This document shows positions 15,974 to 24,319 of a stretch of DNA of 32,221 nt, piece by piece; positions within the stretch are counted from its first letter, which is position 1; every line of letters begins with the position of its first letter. The position numbers and the translations under genes were made by a program. The notes below the pieces were generated by a model that had not been told where the DNA came from, searched no databases, and was given only the letters and a program-made list of their open reading frames with translations. The DNA is from Gordonia asplenii. Lineage in GTDB: Bacteria > Actinomycetota > Actinomycetes > Mycobacteriales > Mycobacteriaceae. Location of the stretch: NCBI RefSeq assembly GCF_012933505.1, contig NZ_JABBNB010000049.1, positions 1 to 32,221 of the forward strand, read 5' to 3'.

Positions 15974-18334
15974 CTACGCCGCCGACGTCACCCGGTACAC
16001 GTCGTAGACTCCCTCGACGTTCCGTACGACGTTGAGTACGTGGCCGAGGTGTTTGGGATCGCCCATCTCGAAGGTGAACTTGCTGACGGCGACGCGGTCG
16101 CGGCTAGTCGTCACCGACGCCGAGAGGATGTTGACGCGTTCGTCGGCCAGCACCTTGGTGACGTCGGAGAGCAGGCGATGCCGGTCGAGTGCCTCGACCT
16201 GGATGGCCACCAGGAACACCGACGACGGCGACGGCGCCCACGCGACCTCGATCAGCCGCTCCGACTGACCCTGTAGCGAGCCGGCGTTAGTACAGTCGGT
16301 GCGGTGCACGCTGACGCCGCCGCCTCGGGTGATGAAGCCGAGGATCTCGTCGCCGGGCACCGGCGTGCAGCATTTGGCGAGCTTGATGAGAACGTTGTCG
16401 ACGCCCTCGACCACCACGCCGGCGTCGCCGCCGAGCCGTGGGCGCGCGGTCATCGTCGACGGCGTCGACCGTTCGGCGATCTCGTCGGTCGCGCCGTCGA
16501 TGCCACCGAGCAAAGCCACCAGCCGCGACACCACATGCTTGGCCGACACCTGATTCTCGCCGACCGCCGAGTAGAGCGCGCTGACGTCGACATAGCGCAG
16601 CTCGTTGGCGACGGCCACCATCGAGTCGCCGTTCATCAAGCGCTGCAACGGAAGTCCCCCGCGTCGCACTTCTTTGGCGATCGCGTCCTTACCCGCCTCG
16701 AGCGCTTCCTCACGTCGTTCCTTGGCGAACCACTGGCGGATCTTCGCCTTGGCCCGCGGAGACACCACGAAACCCTGCCAGTCCTTCGACGGCCCCGCAT
16801 TGAGCGCCTTGGACGTGAACACCTCGACCACTTCCCCGTTGTCGAGTTTGCGTTCGAGAGCCACCAGGCGACCGTTGACCCGGGCACCGATACATCGGTG
16901 CCCTACCTCGGTGTGCACCGCGTACGCGAAATCGACCGGCGTCGATCCGGCGGGCAACGTGATGACGTCGCCCTTCGGGGTGAACACGAAGATCTCCTTG
17001 ACCGCGAGGTCATAGCGCAGTGACTCGAGGAACTCCCCCGGGTCGGCGGCTTCCCGCTGCCAGTCGAGCAGTTGGCGCATCCAGGCCATGTCGTCGATTT
17101 CGGCCGACTCCGCGCGCCGCGCACCCTTGCCCTTCGACTTGTAGCCGCTCTCCTTGTATCGCCAATGCGCGGCGATCCCAAACTCGGCGGTGTGGTGCAT
17201 GTCACGCGTTCGGAGCTGGACCTCGAGCGGCTTCCCCTCGGGACCGATGACCGTCGTGTGCAATGACTGGTAGACGCCGTAGCGGGGCTGGGCGATGTAA
17301 TCCTTGAACCGGCCGGCCATCGGCTGCCACAGCGAATGCACCACGCCGACGGCGGCGTAACAGTCGCGTACCTCGTCGCACAGGATCCGGACGCCGACGA
17401 GGTCGTGGATGTCGTCGAACTCGCGGCCCTTGACGATCATCTTCTGATAGATCGACCAGTAGTGCTTCGGCCGGCCTTCGACGGTCGCGGTGATCCGCGA
17501 ACCGGCGAGTGCGTTGTTGATGTCGGCGCGCACGCGTGCGAGGTAGGTGTCGCGGGAAGGCGCCCGGTCGGCGACGAGCCGCACGATCTCCTCATAGCGT
17601 TTCGGATGCAGAATCGCGAAGGCGAGGTCTTCGAGTTCCCACTTGACGGTCGCCATGCCGAGCCGATGAGCAAGGGGCGCAATGACTTCCAGTGTCTCGC
17701 GCGCCTTGCGCGCCTGCTTCTCCGGCGGCAGGAAGCGCATCGTGCGCATATTGTGCAGCCGGTCGGCGACCTTGATCACCAGCACCCGTGGATCGCGAGC
17801 CATCGCGATGACCATCTTGCGGATGGTCTCGGCTTCGGCGGCGCTGCCCAGCGCGACCTTGTCGAGTTTGGTGACACCGTCGACGAGGTGGGCCACCTCG
17901 GGACCGAAGTCGGACTCGAGTTGTTCGAGGCTGTACCCGGTGTCTTCGACGGTGTCGTGCAACAGTGCGGCGACCAGTGTCGTGGTGTCCATGCCGAGGT
18001 CGGCGAGGATCGTGGCGACCGCGAGCGGGTGGGTGATGTATGGGTCGCCGGACTTGCGGAACTGCCCCTGGTGGCGTTCTTCGGCGACGTCGTAGGCCTG
18101 TTCGAGCAGCGCCGTGTTGGCTTTCGGATAGATCTCGCGGTGCAGGGTGACCAGCGGTTCGAGAACCGGGCGGATCGTCGAGCGGGTGGTCGTCATGCGG
18201 CGTGCGAGCCGCGCGCGGACGCGGCGCGACGTCGAGGTGGTCGCGGTGATCGGCGCGGAACCCGTCGTCGCCCCCGGCGTCGAGGGCGCACTTTGGTCAG
18301 CGCGTACGGAGGTGACGTCTGAAGTATCGGTCAC
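15974..18334 (-). CDS. rel: Bifunctional (p)ppGpp synthetase/hydrolase, RelA/SpoT family
   Basis: 786-residue long RSH enzyme controlling the stringent response. The HD hydrolase domain has His102 (THPL), His126-Asp127 (LLHDTVED) and Asp191 (DRLHNMRT), so hydrolase activity should be intact. The synthetase domain follows with GRPKHYWSIYQKM (288-299), RFKDYIAQPR (342-351) and PLEVQLRT. Then come a TGS domain (from IFVFTPKGDV), a zinc-finger-type segment with CCTPVPGDEI and a C-terminal ACT domain (from VFLVAIQVEAL). Both activities are therefore predicted in one protein, as in M. tuberculosis Rel. GTG at 18334 is preferred because GAGGAGG lies six bases upstream; an in-frame start at 18358 lacks this. 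It follows apt by 49 bases, probably in the same operon. Confidence 0.97.
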   Translation of the reverse strand: MTDTSDVTSVRADQSAPSTPGATTGSAPITATTSTSRRVRARLARRMTTTRSTIRPVLEPLVTLHREIYPKANTALLEQAYDVAEERHQGQFRKSGDPYITHPLAVATILADLGMDTTTLVAALLHDTVEDTGYSLEQLESDFGPEVAHLVDGVTKLDKVALGSAAEAETIRKMVIAMARDPRVLVIKVADRLHNMRTMRFLPPEKQARKARETLEVIAPLAHRLGMATVKWELEDLAFAILHPKRYEEIVRLVADRAPSRDTYLARVRADINNALAGSRITATVEGRPKHYWSIYQKMIVKGREFDDIHDLVGVRILCDEVRDCYAAVGVVHSLWQPMAGRFKDYIAQPRYGVYQSLHTTVIGPEGKPLEVQLRTRDMHHTAEFGIAAHWRYKESGYKSKGKGARRAESAEIDDMAWMRQLLDWQREAADPGEFLESLRYDLAVKEIFVFTPKGDVITLPAGSTPVDFAYAVHTEVGHRCIGARVNGRLVALERKLDNGEVVEVFTSKALNAGPSKDWQGFVVSPRAKAKIRQWFAKERREEALEAGKDAIAKEVRRGGLPLQRLMNGDSMVAVANELRYVDVSALYSAVGENQVSAKHVVSRLVALLGGIDGATDEIAERSTPSTMTARPRLGGDAGVVVEGVDNVLIKLAKCCTPVPGDEILGFITRGGGVSVHRTDCTNAGSLQGQSERLIEVAWAPSPSSVFLVAIQVEALDRHRLLSDVTKVLADERVNILSASVTTSRDRVAVSKFTFEMGDPKHLGHVLNVVRNVEGVYDVYRVTSAA

Positions 18335-18383
18335 GATGAACCTCCTCGTCGGTGGCAAACCATCGAGTTCAGTTTCGCACAGT

Positions 18384-18986
18384 TCAGTCCGTCGTCAGCG
18401 TGTGGACCGCTGTTGTTTCCCCTAGCTCGCGGGCGACGGCCGCACGACCGCCGAGACCTGCGAGTTCCATGATGACGGCGATCGACGACACCGTGGCCCC
18501 CGCCGAGATCAGCAGCTGTGCGGCCGCGACGACTGTTCCGCCGGTCGCGAGCACGTCGTCGATCAGCAGGATCCGGCGACCCTGGAGTTCGACGGCGCCG
18601 GCGGGTATTTCCAGTGCGGCGCTACCGTATTCGAGGTCGTAGGTGCGCGTGTGCACCGGCGGCGGGAGCTTACCAGCCTTACGGACGGCCAGCACCCCGA
18701 CGCCGAGTTCCCGGGCGACGGCCCCGCCGAGCAGGAATCCGCGCGCGTCGATGCCCGCGACGAGGTCGACGTCGCCGCACCCGTGGGTCAGCGCGGTCAC
18801 CACCGAGGCCAGGCCGACGGGGTCGGCCAGCACCGGCGTCAGATCCTTGAATGCGATCCCGGGCTGCGGAAAGTCGGGCACCAGCCGGGTGTGCGTCGCG
18901 ATCGCGCGGCGGGCGGCGTCGAGTGAGCGAGCGGCATCGTCGCTGTCGTCGAGGGTCTCGGCGGGCGCGGCCTCACCGTCGGTCAT
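18384..18986 (-). CDS. apt: Adenine phosphoribosyltransferase
   Basis: 200-residue enzyme that makes AMP from adenine and PRPP (purine salvage, cytosol). The PRPP-binding loop ILLIDDVLATGGTV is at 139-152; DFPQPGIAFKDLTPVL and VDLVAGIDARGFLLG are typical Apt segments. About 20-25 N-terminal residues are extra and acidic compared with short Apt proteins. ATG at 18986 overlaps the stop of the upstream lipoprotein gene as ATGA, and GGAAGG lies upstream. Its position between the solute-binding lipoprotein and rel matches Rv2584c. Apt consumes PRPP and yields AMP, a precursor of nucleotides used in alarmone metabolism, but a direct link to Rel is only suggestive. Confidence 0.96.
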   Translation of the reverse strand: MTDGEAAPAETLDDSDDAARSLDAARRAIATHTRLVPDFPQPGIAFKDLTPVLADPVGLASVVTALTHGCGDVDLVAGIDARGFLLGGAVARELGVGVLAVRKAGKLPPPVHTRTYDLEYGSAALEIPAGAVELQGRRILLIDDVLATGGTVVAAAQLLISAGATVSSIAVIMELAGLGGRAAVARELGETTAVHTLTTD

Positions 18987-20683
18987 TTGGTGCTCACCTT
19001 CCACCGATCCATGTTCCATCCGGTTCCGCTGCGGGCGGCACTCGGCACGACGTTGCCCATCGACGCGGCGAATCCCTGTTGCCGGGGAGTGGCGAACAGC
19101 GGGATCGATGCGACCCCCTGCCAGGCGGCGTTCTCGATGAGGCGAATCAGGCGCAGTCGGTCCTCGGAATTAGTGGCGACCGCGAGCTGATCGACGCCGT
19201 CCGACACCGCCGGATCCCGGAAGTCGCCGATGTTCAGCGGATCACCGCCGCGCAACTGGTAGCTGCTGCGGGTCGGATCGAACGCACCGGTGGCCGCGAA
19301 GCTGACGCCGCTCGACAGCAGCATCGCATCGACGCTGCGGCCGAGATCGGTGGCGGTCGTCGTCGGCGACGCCGTGTCGGAGACGGTGATGCCGGCCTGT
19401 TTGCAGGAGTCGGCGATGACAGCGACCATAGCTTTGCTGCGCGCGTCGCGACCGCGGTAGGCCATCCGGACTGTGAGCGGCCGGTCGCCCTTCAATTCGC
19501 GTGCCCGGGCGAGGTCGGCGCGCTGGTAGCGCCTGCCGAATTCCCCGTTGACGGCCGCGGCGAGCGTGTCCGCGGGTGCGCCGAAACGCTGGTTCCACTG
19601 CTGCGCGCCCCGGCCGAACTGCCGGGTCAACACATCGCGCGGCACACACGAGGCAAACGCCTGCCGGGCCGCCGGATCGGCGAAGACACCGCTGGTGCGC
19701 AACACGATCTCATCGACGCCGAGTGCCCGACGCGGGTCGGCGAGGGTCACCTGCGCCGGTTTGAGTTGGTCGGCGGCCGAACGGCCGTCACGGTCGGCGA
19801 CCGACCCGTCGGCGATGTCGACGACGTCGAATCCGCCGGGCAGATCGGTCGGCTTCGACGACGTGCTCCACACCGTCACCCGCTCGGTGGCGGCCTGGTC
19901 GCCCCACCACTTGTCGTTGCGCTTGAGGACCAGACCGCCGGTGGCGCTGAGCGAGTCGATCACATACGGGCCCGACGACAGGAAGCGCGCGGCGTCGACC
20001 GGGCTGCCCGGCCGCAGCGTGAACCCGGTGTTCCACGCGGTGGCGATCTTAGCCAGCGCCGCGCGATTGTTCGCGCGGAGCGGACCGACGACGTCGGGTA
20101 CCCCGGCATCGCGCGCGACGACGTGGCTGGGCAGCAACGTTCCCGCGCCGAACAGTCCGAGCCAGTCACGATAGTCGCGGCCCTTGGCGAAGGTGACCGT
20201 GGCGGTGCGCGCACCCGCGGTGCAGGCGACGTCGGCGATGTCGCGGTAGCCCGCCGTCGTGGCCGGCGCGAAACCGCCGAATCTGCCGCTCTGCGCGGCC
20301 CAGGAAAGGTAGAGATCGTCGCAGGTGATGGCGTGACCGTCGGAGAACACGGCCTTAGGGTTGAAGTCGTATCGAACGGTCAGCGACGGCCCCGGCACCT
20401 GCGTGGCGGTGCCGATGTCGTGGTCGGGAATCACCTGGCCCGACGATCCGAGGAAGCTGAAGCCCGGCAGTACCCGGGTGAATGCCATCAGCACGCCGTC
20501 GGAGTTGCCGGTCACCGAGTTGGCGTTGTAGGTGCTGAATCGGGCGTCGACGAGGTAGTTCACCGTCGGTGGTCCGGCGTCGCCGCATCCGGATACCACA
20601 CCCATACCCGCGATCAGACCGAGCGCGGCCGCCGCGGCCCGGAGGCCGCGACGACCGCGGAGGCGCTTGGAGAAGCTATGCAC
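18983..20683 (-). CDS. ABC transporter solute-binding lipoprotein, family 5 (peptide type)
   Basis: 566-residue lipoprotein. A basic start and hydrophobic helix (about 13-30) end in a lipobox-like VSGC, with Cys33 the predicted lipidation site, so it is anchored to the outer face of the cytoplasmic membrane. The rest resembles extracellular solute-binding proteins of family 5 (oligopeptide/dipeptide type), including a YDFNPKAVFSDGHAITCDDL region typical of this fold. No permease or ATPase gene is adjacent. GTG at 20683 lies 11 bases after secF and has no strong ribosome site, implying coupling; the open frame upstream only reads through secF in another frame. Corresponds to Rv2585c. Ligand unknown; it could be a peptide binder using a remote transporter. 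Confidence 0.88.
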   Translation of the reverse strand: MHSFSKRLRGRRGLRAAAAALGLIAGMGVVSGCGDAGPPTVNYLVDARFSTYNANSVTGNSDGVLMAFTRVLPGFSFLGSSGQVIPDHDIGTATQVPGPSLTVRYDFNPKAVFSDGHAITCDDLYLSWAAQSGRFGGFAPATTAGYRDIADVACTAGARTATVTFAKGRDYRDWLGLFGAGTLLPSHVVARDAGVPDVVGPLRANNRAALAKIATAWNTGFTLRPGSPVDAARFLSSGPYVIDSLSATGGLVLKRNDKWWGDQAATERVTVWSTSSKPTDLPGGFDVVDIADGSVADRDGRSAADQLKPAQVTLADPRRALGVDEIVLRTSGVFADPAARQAFASCVPRDVLTRQFGRGAQQWNQRFGAPADTLAAAVNGEFGRRYQRADLARARELKGDRPLTVRMAYRGRDARSKAMVAVIADSCKQAGITVSDTASPTTTATDLGRSVDAMLLSSGVSFAATGAFDPTRSSYQLRGGDPLNIGDFRDPAVSDGVDQLAVATNSEDRLRLIRLIENAAWQGVASIPLFATPRQQGFAASMGNVVPSAARSGTGWNMDRWKVSTK

Positions 20684-20694
20684 AGTGAGTGAGG

Positions 20695-22014
20695 TTAACG
20701 TGCTCGACGCCGTTTGCCGCTCGGACTCGCGGTGGCGACCGCACCTGCGGCGACCGTCACCGGCTCGCCAGCGGCGATCTTCGCCCGACGATCCAGCACC
20801 CGCTTGGTGTGCCGCGACACGTCGTCGCGGCGTTCCTTGAGCGTCACCAGCAGCGGCGCGGCGAGGAAGATCGAGGAGTACGCGCCCACGATCACACCGA
20901 CCAGCTGGATCAATGCGAGGTCCTTGAGGGTTCCGACGCCGAGCATCCAGACCGCGATCACCATCAGCGAGATGATCGGCAGCACCGAGATCACCGTGGT
21001 GTTGATCGAGCGCATCAGCGTCTGGTTGACCGCCAGGTTGGCCTGCTCGGCATACGTGCGGCGCGTCGTCGACAGCACCGACCGGGTGTTCTCGGCGACC
21101 TTGTCGAACACGACGACGGTGTCGTACAGCGAGAAGCCGAGGATCGTGAGCAGACCGATGACGGTCGCGGGGGTCACTTCCCAGCCGATCAGCGAGTACG
21201 CACCGGCGGTGCAGATGATGTCGAAGAACAACGACGCCAACGCCGCGATCGACATCTCCTTGTCGAAGCGCACCGCGATGTACACCGTCACCACCACCAG
21301 GAACACCAGCAGCGCGATCAGCATCTTCTGAGTGATCTCTTTGCCCCAGGTGGAGCTGACGTCGGAGACCGAGATCTCGTTGCGCGTCAGTTCCGGTTTG
21401 AACTTCTCGGCGAGCGCGTCCTCGATCTTGCGGTTCTGATCCAGCGACAGTGCTTCGGTGCGCACCACGATCGTCTGGCTGGCGCCGGTTCCCGCGGTCT
21501 GCACGGATTCGGGAGCCTGCCCCAGGGCTTCCGAGAAGACCTTCGACACCGAGTCGGTGGTGACCGCCGACGACGACGGCACGGAGATCTGCGTGCCGCC
21601 CTCGAAGTCGATGCCGAAACTGAACTGTCTGGTCGCGATCGACAGGATCGACACGGCGATGATCACCGCGGTGACGATGTACCACATCTTGCGTTTGCCG
21701 ACGACCTCGAAGGCGCCGGTACCGGTGTAGAGCCGGGACAGAAACGATCGCTTGGAGTCGGCCACGTAGTCGGCGTCCGGCGCCGACGTCGCGGGCGAGA
21801 CCTCGGCCAGCTCGGTGGTCTCGTCGCCGGTGGGGTTGTCGACCGGCACGAAGTCGGATCCGGCCTCGCCGCCGCTGGCGTCGAGCGGCTCGGGCTTGCG
21901 CCGTCGGCCACCGGTCTGCTTCTGCAGCGGTATGCGCGGCGGGTTCTTGCCCGCTCCCCCGGCGCGGCCGGTCAGGCTGTCGTTGGAGTCGAATCCCTTG
22001 CTGGAGAAGCTCAT
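20695..22014 (-). CDS. secF: Protein translocase subunit SecF
   Basis: 439-residue membrane protein, partner of SecD in the accessory complex that uses the proton gradient to help SecYEG release exported proteins. The first membrane helix is at about 109-127, followed by the SecF signature FGIDFEGGTQ (133-142), a periplasmic-type domain and five further helices, with ATVIGLLTILGFSLYDTVVVFD in the conserved region. Residues 1-85 are a hydrophilic, low-complexity extension rich in Gly, Pro, Lys and Asp, longer than in many SecF proteins. A basic tail ends KRRRAR. ATG at 22014 overlaps the secD stop as ATGA. Confidence 0.96.
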   Translation of the reverse strand: MSFSSKGFDSNDSLTGRAGGAGKNPPRIPLQKQTGGRRRKPEPLDASGGEAGSDFVPVDNPTGDETTELAEVSPATSAPDADYVADSKRSFLSRLYTGTGAFEVVGKRKMWYIVTAVIIAVSILSIATRQFSFGIDFEGGTQISVPSSSAVTTDSVSKVFSEALGQAPESVQTAGTGASQTIVVRTEALSLDQNRKIEDALAEKFKPELTRNEISVSDVSSTWGKEITQKMLIALLVFLVVVTVYIAVRFDKEMSIAALASLFFDIICTAGAYSLIGWEVTPATVIGLLTILGFSLYDTVVVFDKVAENTRSVLSTTRRTYAEQANLAVNQTLMRSINTTVISVLPIISLMVIAVWMLGVGTLKDLALIQLVGVIVGAYSSIFLAAPLLVTLKERRDDVSRHTKRVLDRRAKIAAGEPVTVAAGAVATASPSGKRRRAR

Positions 22015-23639
22015 CGCTGCGCCCCTTCGTTCTGCGCGGCGGCATGCCGGGCGACGGCGTTCTTACGCGCTTCGCGACGCGAGCGGGCCACCTCACTGAC
22101 CGCACCCAGACCGTTGACGCCCGGCCGGGACAGGAACTCCGAGCGAGTCGCCAAGACCACCAGCGGGTGGGTGACGAGGAAGACGATCACGACGTCGAGA
22201 ATGGTTGTCAGGCCGAGGGTGAACGCGAAACCGCGCACCTCGCCGACGGCGAGCAGGTAGATCACGACGGCCGCGATCAAGCTGACCGCGTTGCCGGTCC
22301 ACACCGTGCGGCGGGCGCTGACCCAGCCGCGCGGCACCGCCGAGCGGAACGTTCGACCGTCGCGTATCTCGTCCTTGATGCGTTCGAAGTACACGACGAA
22401 CGAGTCGGCGGTCATGCCGATGCCGATGATCAGGCCGGCGATGCCGGCGAGGTCGAGGGTGAAGCCGATCCACCGGCCGAGCAGCACGATGATTCCGTAG
22501 ACCATCGTGCCGGCGAGCAACAGCGACGCGATGGTCAGGAAGCCGAGCATCCGGTAGTAGGCCAGCGCGTAGATCGCCACCAGGATCAATCCGGCCAGTC
22601 CGGCGATCAGACCTGCCTTGAGCGACGCCAATCCCAGTGTCGCGGAAACACTTTCCGCGTCGGAGGACTTGAACGACAGCGGCAGCGAACCGTACTTGAG
22701 CACATTCGCGAGATCCTCGGCCTCACTCTGGCTGAAGTTTCCGGAGATCTCCGTGCTCGGTGTGGTGATCGCACCGTTGATCTGCGGCGCCGACACCACC
22801 CGCGAATCGAGGGTGAACGCGGTCTGTTTGCCGACGTTCTGCCCGGTGTAGGTCGGCCAGAAGTCGCGGGCCTTATCCTTGAATTCGACGTTGACCACCC
22901 AACCGCCGGACTGCTGCGACAGATTCGACGACGCCGTCTTCACGTCGCGCCCGTCGATGATCTGCGGGCCGAGCAGGTAGACCTCTTTGCCGTCCTGCGA
23001 GCAGGCGACCAGGTACTGATCGGACTTGTCGTTGCCCAGCAACGGATCGTTGGCCTGTGGCGAGCAATCCACCTTGGCCATTTCCGCCTGCAGCTGGGTC
23101 AGACGCTTCTGATCGGCGTTGGCCGGCGCCTGGCGCAGCTGCTGCTGCTCGGCGATCTGCTGCGCGGCCTGCTCCGACGCCGACTCGTCGGGGTTCTCCG
23201 GAACCGGGGGCTTGGCCTTCTGCGGCGTCGCCGCGGTCACCGTGACCACCGGACGCACGAACAGCCGCGCGGTCTGACCGAGGGTCCGGGCCTGCTTGCC
23301 GTCGTCGCCGGGCACCGTGATGACCAGGTTGTCACCGTTGACCACGACTTCCGATCCCGCGACACCGCGTGCGTTGACGCGCGTCTCGATGATCTGTTTG
23401 GCCTGGTCGAGCTGCTGCGCGGTGGGTTTGCGACCGTCCTCGGTACGCGCGGTCAACGTGACCCGGGTGCCGCCCTGCAGGTCGATGCCCAGCTTCGGGC
23501 TGAACGAGCCGCCACCGGTGAAGGCGATCAGGCCGTACACCACGGCCAGCAGGACGATGAAGGCCGACAGGGGCTGCCATGGGGGTACTTCACGGCCCGG
23601 GGCGGACCGTTTTGCCGTTGCCCGGCGTGGGGTAGTCAC
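22011..23639 (-). CDS. secD: Protein translocase subunit SecD
   Basis: 542-residue membrane protein of the SecDF accessory translocase. The first helix is at about 24-41 and is followed by the SecD motif LGIDLQGGT (50-58), a large extracytoplasmic domain and a cluster of helices from about 335 on. The domain contains a Gln/Ala/Glu-rich insert around 140-190. The helix cluster includes LDLAGIAGLIIGIGMTADSFVVYFERIKDE, with the conserved Asp expected for proton coupling. GTG at 23639 has GAGGAGA at 23651-23657 upstream. The gene follows yajC by 112 bases, a gap holding a strong hairpin, and its stop overlaps the secF start. Confidence 0.96.
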   Translation of the reverse strand: MTTPRRATAKRSAPGREVPPWQPLSAFIVLLAVVYGLIAFTGGGSFSPKLGIDLQGGTRVTLTARTEDGRKPTAQQLDQAKQIIETRVNARGVAGSEVVVNGDNLVITVPGDDGKQARTLGQTARLFVRPVVTVTAATPQKAKPPVPENPDESASEQAAQQIAEQQQLRQAPANADQKRLTQLQAEMAKVDCSPQANDPLLGNDKSDQYLVACSQDGKEVYLLGPQIIDGRDVKTASSNLSQQSGGWVVNVEFKDKARDFWPTYTGQNVGKQTAFTLDSRVVSAPQINGAITTPSTEISGNFSQSEAEDLANVLKYGSLPLSFKSSDAESVSATLGLASLKAGLIAGLAGLILVAIYALAYYRMLGFLTIASLLLAGTMVYGIIVLLGRWIGFTLDLAGIAGLIIGIGMTADSFVVYFERIKDEIRDGRTFRSAVPRGWVSARRTVWTGNAVSLIAAVVIYLLAVGEVRGFAFTLGLTTILDVVIVFLVTHPLVVLATRSEFLSRPGVNGLGAVSEVARSRREARKNAVARHAAAQNEGAQR

Positions 23640-23708
23640 GGTTGTTCAGATCTCCTCGGTGCGGACGGCAAGGCGCGTCCGATCTCAGGTGGTCGTGGCG
23701 CGAGGCAG

Positions 23709-23735
23709 CCGGTGACGCCCCGACGGCGGCACCGG
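23709..23735 (-). terminator. Hairpin between yajC and secD
   Basis: CCGGTG (23709-23714) pairs with CACCGG (23730-23735), and inside it CGCC (23716-23719) pairs with GGCG (23725-23728). Together they give a 10-pair stem with one A/G mismatch and a 5-base loop. It begins 16 bases after the yajC stop. No T-tract follows, so it may be a partial terminator or an RNA-stability element lowering secDF relative to yajC. A smaller stem, CGGACG/CGTCCG at 23662-23681, lies closer to the secD start. Confidence 0.4.
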
Positions 23736-23751
23736 TGTCAGGACCGAAAGG

Positions 23752-24186
23752 TCACTTCTCGTCGGCAGGCTTGTCTGCAGCGGCCTCGGCATCCGCATCG
23801 GCGGCGGGTGCATCGGCGGCGTCGTCGAGATTCTTGGTGAGGCTCGGGCCGGCCGGAGTCGCCTCGACGATCTCATCGTCGTCGTCATCGTCCAGGTTGG
23901 CGCCCGGGTACGTGGCGGCCGCATCCTCGGTCGGCACGACCTCGCGGATGGCCAGCTTGTTCCAGCGCGTCACGACGCCGGGTGCGATCTCGACGTCCAC
24001 CGCGTCCTTGTTCGAGTCGATGATGGTTCCGTACAGACCCGAGGTGAGCTGCACGCGGGCACCGGTCGACGCGGCGCTCTGCATCTCCTGAACCTCAGCC
24101 ATGCGCTTCTTCTGCTTGCGGATGCTCATGTACATGAAGCCGGCGAGCAGGACGAGCAACAGGGGAAAGAGCAGTTGGCTACTCAT
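23752..24186 (-). CDS. yajC: Preprotein translocase subunit YajC
   Basis: 144-residue single-span membrane protein of the SecDF-YajC accessory complex. Residues 4-21 form the N-terminal helix, followed by the basic RKQKKRMAEVQEM segment and a conserved YajC core (VQLTSGLYGTIIDSNKDAVDVEI). The C-terminal 45 residues are an unusually acidic, Ala-rich tail including six consecutive Asp at 99-104, probably disordered. ATG at 24186 has GAGGAT upstream. Gene order yajC-secD-secF is the usual one. It is separated from ruvB by 133 bases; in M. tuberculosis other genes lie between the two, so this arrangement is more compact. Confidence 0.94.
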   Translation of the reverse strand: MSSQLLFPLLLVLLAGFMYMSIRKQKKRMAEVQEMQSAASTGARVQLTSGLYGTIIDSNKDAVDVEIAPGVVTRWNKLAIREVVPTEDAAATYPGANLDDDDDDEIVEATPAGPSLTKNLDDAADAPAADADAEAAADKPADEK

Positions 24187-24278
24187 GATGGTTGATTAAA
24201 TCCTCAGTACTTGGGTTCGGGTCAAACGGCAGCGCCATGCGCCGCGCATCTTCTCCAGTGTGCCATGCGCCGGGCGAA

Positions 24279-24293
24279 CGGCGCGTATCGCCG
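24279..24293 (-). terminator. Weak hairpin downstream of ruvB
   Basis: In the ruvB-yajC gap (24187-24319) a short inverted repeat CGGCG/CGCCG with a five-base loop lies roughly 27 bases past the ruvB stop; bases on both sides are GC-rich. Another palindrome, ATGCG-CCG-CGCAT, is at 24237-24249. Neither has a T-tract. Only suggestive of a terminator before yajC. Confidence 0.2.
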
Positions 24294-24319
24294 GGCTTTT
24301 CGCCACGTCGACGCCTCGA

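Noticed and set aside
20684..22105. Very long minus-strand open frame continuing upstream of the lipoprotein gene
   Set aside because: It runs through secF in another frame; SecF is clearly the real protein there, and the lipoprotein has its own signal sequence starting at 20683.
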